A stretch of DNA of 64,000 nucleotides from NCBI GenBank assembly GCA_963677885.1, contig OY782500.1, forward strand, positions 1,674,001 to 1,738,000. Direction: 5' to 3'. The DNA is from UBA1351 sp963677885 (GTDB taxonomy: Bacteria > Bacillota > Clostridia > Lachnospirales > Vallitaleaceae). The notes beneath the pieces were generated by a model. That model was given only the letters and a program-made list of their open reading frames with translations, searched no databases and was not told the DNA's origin. The translations under genes and the position numbers were made by a program. Shown here in pieces: positions 8,827-16,568 of this stretch; the stretch's first letter is position 1, and each line of letters begins with the position of its first letter.

Positions 8827-10932
8827 CTAGATAATCAGTTTTTCAGGTTTTGAGTAATAATAACCCTGAACCACCTTACATCCTGCACTCTTTACGATAT
8901 CTATCTGGTCTTTGGTCTCGACACCTTCTGCTACTGTATCGCAGCCAAAATTATTGATGACATCAATAATAGAATGGAAAAGCTTGTTGGACATAGGATC
9001 ATCTACAATATGGTCGATAAAAGACTTATCGATCTTAATTTCATCCAGGGTTATTTTCTGCAAATAATTCAAAGAAGAATAACCGGTTCCAAAATCATCA
9101 AGAGATATTTTCATACCTGCCTTACGGAGGGCTTTTACCCTGGTGTTAACCTTATCCAGATTGCCAATCAGTATATCCTCTGTGATCTCCAGGATTATAC
9201 AGTGGGTGGGAACCTTATATTCACTGGCTTTCTCCAACATATATGAAACAAAGTTGTCACTCATGAAAAAAAGAGGACTTATGTTGATGGAAACCGATAC
9301 TTCATGACCATATTTCCGGGTTAATCCCTCAAAATCCTTAAAAACATAGGTGACCATCTTCTCGGTAAAATCAAGAATCATCTTTGTCTTATTCATAATT
9401 GGTATAAAAACTCCCGGACTGACAAAACCAAGGACCTTAGACTCCCATCTGGCAAGGGCCTCTACCCCGACGACTCTTTCGTCCACCATGGAAACTTTTT
9501 CCTGATAAACCGGGTAAAACTCATCATTCTCAAGGCCGGATTCTGCATGTCGTTTAAGAACCGATTCACTTTCAATCATATCAAAGATTTCCTGTGAATA
9601 TTTGGCTTGATTCAATCCTTGTGCCTTGGCATACTGCATAGCAATATTGGCCTTTTGAAGAATCCGCTCAAAGTTTTCATTGAGTTCATCATTCCTGACA
9701 TAGGCAACGCTAAAACCAACTCTTACATCCAGCTGTCTTGTATAGTATTCCTGATTCCAAAACTGATGGGTATCTTCAATCCATTTCAGAACCAGATCTT
9801 CATCATCGTCATTAATCCATATTCCAAACTCATTACCACCCAGCCTTGCAACAAGAGACTTATAGCCTGGCTTACGGTGGCGCAAACCTTCAGCAATAAT
9901 CTTAATCATATCATCGCCATAGGAAAGACCATAGATCGAGTTAATCATCTTCAGTTCCTTTATATCAAGGAGCAAAAGATATCCTATCCGGTTATTGACC
10001 TCGATTTGTCGATCAACAAATTCTTCCATCATATTCATGTTTGGAAGACCGGTCAAATCATCAATATAGGCTAATTTCTTTAATTCTTTTTCTCTACTTT
10101 TCAGTTGATTGATATTATATTGAAGGGAATCTACCATTTGGTTGTAACCATTGGTTAAATCCATGAGCTCATCTTTTTTCTTGATTCCTTCTACCTTGAC
10201 CAGTTTATTCTTCTCGTATTTTTTCATGGAATGTATAATACGAAGAATAGGTGCCAGGACCTGATCCATATAGTGGTTGGCAAAGAGGACGATAAAAAAC
10301 AGGGTTACCAAAAAGAGAACAATCATAAAATACATGATGTTATTGGCTGCCTGATTAAAGTCAGACGCATAGGCAGTCGCAACAACTGTCCATCCCCAGC
10401 GGGGTTCGTATTTGGAATAAGAAAATTTTCTTCCAATGTTGTCACTGTCAGGATAGTGCCAATTATACTCCAGGAAGCCACCCAGCCTTCCAATTCTTAA
10501 TTGTTCTTTAACAATGTATACTTCTTCTTCTCCAAAACTAACAACATCGTAAACATATGTTCCCTCGATAGTAGGATGCATGACTTCATATCCTTCATCG
10601 TTATAGGCAAGAAAATACCCATGCTCACCAAGATCAATGGGTGTCGTTAATGTTCGTTTCCCATCTTCCTGCATAGGACCAACAAGGAAACCTCTAACCC
10701 TTTCTTTGGCCTCTTCTTCAGAAATGATACCCGCCTCAACAGCAAGTCCAGCTGATTCGATGGTTGATATGGCCATATTTACGCCATTTTTAAGTATTGT
10801 TTTCCCTTTTTCCTCTAATTCATTACGCGCCACAATATAGCTGGGTATACCCAGCCCGATGTTGGCTATCGCTAAGAGTAAGACAATAAAACCGATTAAT
10901 TTGATTTTTAGGGACATTCTTCTTTTGCTCAT
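8827..10932 (-). CDS. Cache-HAMP-GGDEF-EAL c-di-GMP phosphodiesterase
   Basis: Order of parts: a membrane helix (about 10-30), an extracytoplasmic single-Cache domain (40-190, with HGYFLAYNDEG and the MHP turn), a second helix (200-218), a HAMP-like linker, GGDEF (285-430), and EAL (445-700). The GGDEF signature is GGNEF (365-369), so cyclase activity is doubtful; such domains often act as GTP sensors. The EAL domain keeps its residues: VEALARW, NISP, LEITED, DDFGTGYSS, EIKIDKSFI, AEGVET and the QGYYYSKP end. It should therefore hydrolyse c-di-GMP in response to an outside ligand. The start has only a weak AGGAAAG site. The 200 bp behind it hold no clear terminator for prs. Confidence 0.9.
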   Translation of the reverse strand: MSKRRMSLKIKLIGFIVLLLAIANIGLGIPSYIVARNELEEKGKTILKNGVNMAISTIESAGLAVEAGIISEEEAKERVRGFLVGPMQEDGKRTLTTPIDLGEHGYFLAYNDEGYEVMHPTIEGTYVYDVVSFGEEEVYIVKEQLRIGRLGGFLEYNWHYPDSDNIGRKFSYSKYEPRWGWTVVATAYASDFNQAANNIMYFMIVLFLVTLFFIVLFANHYMDQVLAPILRIIHSMKKYEKNKLVKVEGIKKKDELMDLTNGYNQMVDSLQYNINQLKSREKELKKLAYIDDLTGLPNMNMMEEFVDRQIEVNNRIGYLLLLDIKELKMINSIYGLSYGDDMIKIIAEGLRHRKPGYKSLVARLGGNEFGIWINDDDEDLVLKWIEDTHQFWNQEYYTRQLDVRVGFSVAYVRNDELNENFERILQKANIAMQYAKAQGLNQAKYSQEIFDMIESESVLKRHAESGLENDEFYPVYQEKVSMVDERVVGVEALARWESKVLGFVSPGVFIPIMNKTKMILDFTEKMVTYVFKDFEGLTRKYGHEVSVSINISPLFFMSDNFVSYMLEKASEYKVPTHCIILEITEDILIGNLDKVNTRVKALRKAGMKISLDDFGTGYSSLNYLQKITLDEIKIDKSFIDHIVDDPMSNKLFHSIIDVINNFGCDTVAEGVETKDQIDIVKSAGCKVVQGYYYSKPEKLII

Positions 10933-11133
10933 AAATCTTTCCTAACTGGTATGACTTAGGGTTCATACCAAAGCACAGGAATCAATAACTCCAATTCAAT
11001 AAAACTATTGTTCAAATCCTCATCATAAAATAGTAACCATTCTCACCCATTCTATTAAATAAACATGAGTAAGTTACTACTAAACTGTGAACGTTTTGTT
11101 AAGCTTATAGAAATGTCACTGACTTAGTAAGAT

Positions 11134-12171
11134 TTATTCTTTTTCAACAACATAAAGCTCATTATAGAGACGGCTGACGGAACGGTTCTTGTGTACTGAG
11201 ATGATAGCATTGGCGAAGATGTCGCATACACTAAGTTTTACAAAGCCCCTTGTATTATCAACAACTTCTGACTCTCCTTGTCCACCAGCTGAAGCCTTGT
11301 CACCATTATCAGATTTATCATGACTGATTGTATCCAGGATCATGACTTCCTCCATATCAAGGCTTCTTAGCATATCTCCACAGTCTCCTGCTAGTATCGG
11401 ATGAATACCAGCCACAAAAATCTTCTTGACCTTGGCAGCTTTCAGTATATGGACAGCGTTGTAAATGGTGTTTCCGGTATCAATAATATCCACAGTCGTA
11501 ATCACATGCTTCCCGGCAACATCACCGATGACTATATGTTCCAGTCCATCACCGACTTTTGAAACCCTGGAGTCAATAATTGCCAGGGGTACGTTCAGTT
11601 CTTCCGCCAACTGACGATTCTGTTTAACTGAACCAATTCCAGGTGCAACCACAACAAAGTCACCCTGGGTATCTCTCAGTTTTTTCTTATAATAGTCCAC
11701 AAAAAGAGGCATACTTTTCATATTTATTAAAGGTTTCTTGAAGAATCCCTGGATCTGAACGGAATGAAGATCCATTGTAATAATATGATCAATGCCTGCT
11801 TTTTCCAGTAGATTAGCTACCAACTTAACACTGATAGGTTCTCTGGCAGAATATTTGCGATCTTGTCTCGCATAGCCAAAATAAGGGATAACCGCCGTTA
11901 TTCGTCCTGCTGATGCCCTTTTCATGGCGTCAATAACAATGAGCAGTTCCATAAGACTGTCATTAACAGGCTCAGATGTGGATTGTATGATATAGACATC
12001 ATAGCCTCGGACGGATTCGTTAACCCGAACAAAAGATTCCCCATCTGAAAATTGACCGGTTACCATATCTGATAAGGTTACTCCCATAGCTTCAGCAATT
12101 TTAGCTGCCAACGGACGGTTGGAAGAACCTGCAAAAACTTTGATTCCCTTGGATTGATACGTTTTATTCAT
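11134..12171 (-). CDS. prs: Ribose-phosphate diphosphokinase (PRPP synthetase) homologue, divergent active site
   Basis: The family is clear: FSDGESFVRV, FGYARQDRKYSAREPIS and MDLHSVQIQGFF match PRPP synthetase, which makes PRPP from ribose 5-phosphate and ATP for nucleotide, His and Trp synthesis. Several catalytic elements differ from the canonical enzyme. The VSPDxGG stretch is VAPGIGS (175-181), the flexible-loop DKRR is DSRV (200-203), and the PRPP-binding DDIIDTAGT is VDIIDTGNT. A Gly/Asp/Ser-rich insertion lies at about 284-307. It may be a second, specialised or regulatory copy, like the PRPP synthetase-associated proteins, rather than the housekeeping enzyme. It stands alone; the long palindrome lies just upstream of its start. 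Confidence 0.8.
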   Translation of the reverse strand: MNKTYQSKGIKVFAGSSNRPLAAKIAEAMGVTLSDMVTGQFSDGESFVRVNESVRGYDVYIIQSTSEPVNDSLMELLIVIDAMKRASAGRITAVIPYFGYARQDRKYSAREPISVKLVANLLEKAGIDHIITMDLHSVQIQGFFKKPLINMKSMPLFVDYYKKKLRDTQGDFVVVAPGIGSVKQNRQLAEELNVPLAIIDSRVSKVGDGLEHIVIGDVAGKHVITTVDIIDTGNTIYNAVHILKAAKVKKIFVAGIHPILAGDCGDMLRSLDMEEVMILDTISHDKSDNGDKASAGGQGESEVVDNTRGFVKLSVCDIFANAIISVHKNRSVSRLYNELYVVEKE

Positions 12172-12272
12172 GATTACTCCTTCGATAAAACTCTAGTCAC
12201 CTTTTGCTCACTATCCAATAATATCTTAACATATATTTAACGTCCGTCAACTCATAAGACCATAAAAAGATG

Positions 12273-12411
12273 CCTAATATTTGGTTAGAGTGTCAAAAGG
12301 TTTAGCTGAACGAAATCTATACACTATATGGTGTTTGGATGGTTCAACCGGATACCATATAGTGTATAGATTTCAGTTAAGCTTCCTTTTGACACCCTAA
12401 CCATATTTAGG
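12273..12411. repeat. Nested long intergenic palindrome (GTGTCAAAAGG family, element 1)
   Basis: The outer arms are 12273-12300 and 12385-12411, reading CCTAATATTTGGTTAG then GTGTCAAAAGG on the left. Nested inside is a perfect 21-bp inverted repeat, 12312-12332 and 12354-12374, with a 21-nt centre. The right outer arm contains the stop codon of the OppF-like gene (12407-12409). The outer arms and their flanks match the elements at 21214 and 22591. The inner palindrome looks like an insertion into the loop of such an element. Confidence 0.85.
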
Positions 12412-13183
12412 ATTGATTTTTATGGCTTATGCTGGAGGATAAGGGTTTGCTATCCAGGCTGGCGGGGTCAAATATGTCTTCAATACGTCCCTTATCCATG
12501 ACTGCAATCCTGTCGCACAAATGCTTAACCACCTTCATATCATGGGATATAAAAAGGTAGGAGAGACCCAATTCATCCTTTAAACTTTGAAGGAGGTTAA
12601 TGATCTGCCCCTGAATCGATACATCCAGCGCCGAAACAGGCTCATCACAAATAATCAACTGAGGCCTTGTAGCAATAGCTCTGGCTATAATAATCCTTTG
12701 GTTTTGACCACCACTCAGCTGGGTTGGATACCGGTCTTTGATATCCATAGAGAGTCCGACCAAGCCAAGGAGGCGTTCTGTTTCCGCTTCTATTTCGTTT
12801 TGTCCTACAATCTTGTGAATCTTCAAGGGTTCTGCCATCAACTCACTAATGGTCATTTGCGGGTCCAGCACAGCCTTTGAAAACTGAAAGACCACCTGAA
12901 GATCCTTTCGAAGCCTCTGCATGTCCCTGTGACTAATTCCCCGCATATCCCTTCCCATAAATAGAACGGTCCCACTACTTGGCTTTAAGAGGTCAAGGAC
13001 CAGGTTGGCGACTGTCGTTTTACCGCATCCACTTTCTCCCACAAGACCAAAAGACTCCCCTTTATAAATCACAAAAGAAACATCCTTGACAGCTTCCACA
13101 TACTGGTTTTCTGAGAATAAACCATTTTTCATGATAAAGGTTTTTGATAAATGTTCTACCTGAAGAATTGCTTGACTATTCAT
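12407..13183 (-). CDS. Peptide-type ABC transporter ATPase, OppF/DppF-like
   Basis: This is a cytoplasmic ATPase subunit. Walker A is GESGCGKTT, the signature LSGGQNQRI, Walker B LIICDEPVSALD, and the H-loop His is in FISHDMK. At 258 residues it lacks the C-terminal oligopeptide/dipeptide extension, which fits an OppF-type partner to the OppD-type subunit next to it. GGAGG lies 8 nt upstream, and the gene overlaps the preceding OppD-like gene by 8 bp. It is the last gene of the four-gene operon whose permeases carry M28-like domains. Its stop codon lies inside the long palindrome. Confidence 0.9.
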   Translation of the reverse strand: MNSQAILQVEHLSKTFIMKNGLFSENQYVEAVKDVSFVIYKGESFGLVGESGCGKTTVANLVLDLLKPSSGTVLFMGRDMRGISHRDMQRLRKDLQVVFQFSKAVLDPQMTISELMAEPLKIHKIVGQNEIEAETERLLGLVGLSMDIKDRYPTQLSGGQNQRIIIARAIATRPQLIICDEPVSALDVSIQGQIINLLQSLKDELGLSYLFISHDMKVVKHLCDRIAVMDKGRIEDIFDPASLDSKPLSSSISHKNQS

Positions 13184-14210
13184 CCTTAAGCCCTCCTTCT
13201 TCTTTCATTGGATAAAAACACCGGTAGCTTCCACTGCCCTCTTTTTCCATGGGTGGTATCCTTTCCAGGCAAGTATCTTTGGCATATGGACACCTGGCAG
13301 AAAAAGGGCATACCGGACTAAAATCATTAGGTGACAAGGCCATACCTTCTAGGACATACAAGATTTCATCTGACTTACCCAGTGACTCGGTACACTCTAT
13401 AAGGGCTCTTGTATAAGGGTGTCTGGCATTTTCCAATAGCTGGCTTGTTGCTCCCTCTTCCACAGTTAAGCCACCATACATGATAATGAGGCGGTCACAA
13501 AGGTAGTGGGCGGCTTCAAAGTCATGGGTAATCATCATAAGGGCCATTTGGTATTTTTTACATAATCGACCAAGAATATCAAGGACCACTTTCTTCATGG
13601 CAGCATCTATACCGCTGGTTGGTTCATCGGCAATAATCAAGTCAGGTTGGAGCAAAATACACATAGCAATCATAATTCTCTGATTCTGACCACCGGACAG
13701 TTGTGAGGGATAACGCTGGAGAATACTGTAGGGGTCTTCCAGACCAACTTCCTCCAAGGCGTCCATAATTGTTGCCTTGTGAAAAGGAACACTATGTCTG
13801 ACTAGGGCTCCTTTAATCTGGCTGCCGATTCGCTTATATGGATTAAAGGCTGCTGTCGGATTCTGAAAAACAAAGGCAATCTCCTTTCCCCTAATCTGAG
13901 TCATGGCTTTTTCCTTTTTTTTCAGAAGATTCTGGCCCTTAAAAAAGATGTCACCCTGGTCTACCTGGCCTTCATCACCATTAAAAAGCCGAATAAGATT
14001 CATAGCAGATACTGACTTACCGCTGCCGGATTCTCCTAATATTCCCACAATCTCTCCTCTTTTGATAGAAAGATCAACACCTCGAAGAACCTGTAACCTG
14101 CCCTGGTCTGTATAGAAAGAAAAATGAAGGTTTTCCACTTGCAGAAGATTTACGTAATCCTCTCCCTTATTCAATTGTTGAACTTGCTTCATAGGACTCT
14201 TGTCTTTCAT
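13176..14210 (-). CDS. Peptide-type ABC transporter ATPase, OppD/DppD-like
   Basis: Walker A is GESGSGKS, signature LSGGQNQRI, Walker B LIIADEPTSGID, and the H-loop is ITHDFEA. The C-terminal extension after about residue 270 has the Cys pattern typical of Opp/Dpp ATPases (CPFSARCPYAKDTC and a final CFYP), which in homologues binds an Fe-S cluster. This marks the system as belonging to the peptide/nickel family rather than simple sugar uptake. AAGAAGG lies 6-7 nt upstream of the ATG. It starts 16 bp after the OppC-M28 fusion and overlaps the OppF-like gene. Confidence 0.9.
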   Translation of the reverse strand: MKDKSPMKQVQQLNKGEDYVNLLQVENLHFSFYTDQGRLQVLRGVDLSIKRGEIVGILGESGSGKSVSAMNLIRLFNGDEGQVDQGDIFFKGQNLLKKKEKAMTQIRGKEIAFVFQNPTAAFNPYKRIGSQIKGALVRHSVPFHKATIMDALEEVGLEDPYSILQRYPSQLSGGQNQRIMIAMCILLQPDLIIADEPTSGIDAAMKKVVLDILGRLCKKYQMALMMITHDFEAAHYLCDRLIIMYGGLTVEEGATSQLLENARHPYTRALIECTESLGKSDEILYVLEGMALSPNDFSPVCPFSARCPYAKDTCLERIPPMEKEGSGSYRCFYPMKEEGGLKDE

Positions 14211-14225
14211 GCCATACCTTCTTTA

Positions 14226-16568
14226 CTAATAATTACTCATGGATATAACCTTCAAAAGAATTTCACTGACTTCCATGAGGTTTATTTCATCTCGGTTTAT
14301 ACTATCCTTACTTTCTTCACCACTTGTTATAAGTGATTCCTGGTCAGAGCTCAAGTGGATGGTGGCAACACCCCGATCCCAGAACAAGGTATTCATCCAG
14401 TATGCATCGGTATAATAATACTCACCACCACGGTTAATATTGACCGGCTCCTCTATACTTACACCTACCCTTTCAAACTCCTGAGTCAGGTAATGACCAA
14501 TACTCCAGGCAAACTGTCTGGTTACTGGTGCCTGTTTGGTCGAGAAATTCAATGAAGAAAAAGTATCTGTCTTTATACCTGTCATATCTATATAGGCCTT
14601 GATTTTCGATGAAGAGTATGGAAAGTCCTGGGCCAGGACATGAATGCCATGACTGGCATCACTGTAGGTTCCATCTGCAAAAACAAAAATCAAGGATCTT
14701 TTATTATCTCTGCTGCATAGATTTTTCATTAAATCCAGTTGAAGGGCTAATTTATCCCGGCCCTCCTGGTCCAAATAATTATAGGACATACCAATCAGAA
14801 TAGCCTCCTCACTTATATATGGATCTCCACCAGGATATATGCCAAGAACATCCCGTCCATCCTGACCCAGCATCCGAAGGCCGAAAGCTCCCTTGATATT
14901 GGCGTCTTTTGCCTCACATAGAAGTCTTCCTATCCGGTCTGAAACCAGGATAAGTGGTATATCATCAACCTGGTCTAAAACCAGCTTTTCCTCTATATCG
15001 CTGGACTTGCCTATGAAGACAAAACCTTCCGGCTGGACATGAGACCTGATATTTGCCATAAAGGAATAAAGAAACATATCATTATAGAGTCGACTGTCAA
15101 TCAAGATCATCGCCTGATTCAAGTCCTTAAAGCTGATGGTTTCCCCATGACTTAATTTTATATCAGAGCCCTCTTCCAGGTCCCTATGAAGGCTGTAGAG
15201 GTCATAACTTGTAAAATCAACAAGCTTTCCTTCAAAAGCCCCTTGACTACCGGCAAGTATTGCATAATCACTGCCTGGATCAAGTTCAAGTCCTCTTCCA
15301 TCATATGTCACTTCCACCTGACCGGATTCAACCAAGGCAGTTGCTGAAGCTTCATAATCTACGATTAGCGACTCCTCTAAGGCCCTTATACCCAGCTTGT
15401 CCATTTCTTTTGCAATATAGTCTGCCACTTCCACACTTTCAGAACTTCCAATCATAGCCTGGTCCGGTAAGTCACCTAGGTCTGTTAGGCTTTCAATCCT
15501 GTAGTCATCTCCCATCAAAGTCAGTGAAATGACGAAAAGAGTAATAACCGCCAATATAGGGACCAGCTTCTTATAACTTAAGGTCTTGAAACCCTTGGTA
15601 AAATACCTGACGTTTAAGGATAAAGCCTGTCTGGCATGGGGAATAATCTTGGAATTCTTCTTCTGGAGCATTTCCCTAAGGCCTTCACCAAAGAGGTTAA
15701 AGCCTAAGACACTGATAAAGAAAGCCAAGGCAGGATAAAGGACTGTCCAGGGGGCAACTGAAATCATCGTTCTTGAAGACGCCAGCATAGAGGCCCATTC
15801 CGGTTCAAAACTAACATCGTAATAGGTAACACGCCCAAAATCTGTACTTAAAATAATGCGAAGGTTACCGATAAAGACAGAAAAGAGGCCAAGCTGCATA
15901 ATCATAGACAGACTTCTGGCTACTTCCATAAAGAGCAGGACCAGAAGTTCGGGAACCAAATGTGGGAAAACATTTTGAAGTCCGATACCCAATCTGGATT
16001 TTCCTATGGCTATTTCTCCTGTAATAAAGGGCTTGGCTAATATAGCCTCTACCCTTTCCTCAATAAGACTTGCCAGTTTAGGCCATCCCGTCAGGGTAAT
16101 AACAATCACAAAGGCTATGATGGACCTGGTTTTATCCAAACCAAAGAAAAAAGCAAGCTGAAGGATAATGACATTAATCAAGAGGCCCGGTATAGCAGAA
16201 AATATAATATTGGACTGGTTAATCAGGTTCTTGGCAAAACTGTTACCAAAACCGGCGATCATGGCAATGGGTATGGCTATCATAAAATGAGCCAAAGCAA
16301 TCAGAAGCCCAAGGCTAATGGTCAGTTTTGTTCCGTAAATAATAAAACTGTAGATATCCCTTCCCAGATCATCACTCCCCATAATGGCTTCATCTGACGG
16401 CTCAAAAGGAGCCTTTTCAACATCAAGCTTTCCATCTTCATGTATAAACTTAAGCTGTTTAATCGTATAGGGACTTTTATCGGTAAAGGCTTCTGGTACA
16501 ATCATTAAGATAATAATAAAAGTTAGAATTAAACCACCAATCACCAACGGAAGATTCAGTTTTCTCAT
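14226..16568 (-). CDS. OppC-like ABC permease fused to a degenerate M28-peptidase-like ectodomain
   Basis: A 780-residue membrane protein. Residues 1-305 are an OppC/DppC permease: TM1 at 8-24, the family motif MGSDDLGRD at 63-71, an EAA loop near 175-206 ending in FPHLVPE, and the closing LGFNLFGEGLREML. Normal OppC ends here. An extra membrane helix (333-351) follows, then about 425 extracytoplasmic residues with a PA-like segment and a fold read as M28. DVLGIYPGGDP and ILIGMSYNYLD take the place of the usual GxxPGSDP and the AHxD motif; FADGTYSDASHG takes the place of GEE; YIDMTG follows. Zinc ligands are largely missing, so it is probably a pseudo-peptidase. It overlaps the upstream gene by 4 bp (ATGA). 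A binding or gating role for the ectodomain is my inference. Confidence 0.85.
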   Translation of the reverse strand: MRKLNLPLVIGGLILTFIIILMIVPEAFTDKSPYTIKQLKFIHEDGKLDVEKAPFEPSDEAIMGSDDLGRDIYSFIIYGTKLTISLGLLIALAHFMIAIPIAMIAGFGNSFAKNLINQSNIIFSAIPGLLINVIILQLAFFFGLDKTRSIIAFVIVITLTGWPKLASLIEERVEAILAKPFITGEIAIGKSRLGIGLQNVFPHLVPELLVLLFMEVARSLSMIMQLGLFSVFIGNLRIILSTDFGRVTYYDVSFEPEWASMLASSRTMISVAPWTVLYPALAFFISVLGFNLFGEGLREMLQKKNSKIIPHARQALSLNVRYFTKGFKTLSYKKLVPILAVITLFVISLTLMGDDYRIESLTDLGDLPDQAMIGSSESVEVADYIAKEMDKLGIRALEESLIVDYEASATALVESGQVEVTYDGRGLELDPGSDYAILAGSQGAFEGKLVDFTSYDLYSLHRDLEEGSDIKLSHGETISFKDLNQAMILIDSRLYNDMFLYSFMANIRSHVQPEGFVFIGKSSDIEEKLVLDQVDDIPLILVSDRIGRLLCEAKDANIKGAFGLRMLGQDGRDVLGIYPGGDPYISEEAILIGMSYNYLDQEGRDKLALQLDLMKNLCSRDNKRSLIFVFADGTYSDASHGIHVLAQDFPYSSSKIKAYIDMTGIKTDTFSSLNFSTKQAPVTRQFAWSIGHYLTQEFERVGVSIEEPVNINRGGEYYYTDAYWMNTLFWDRGVATIHLSSDQESLITSGEESKDSINRDEINLMEVSEILLKVISMSNY

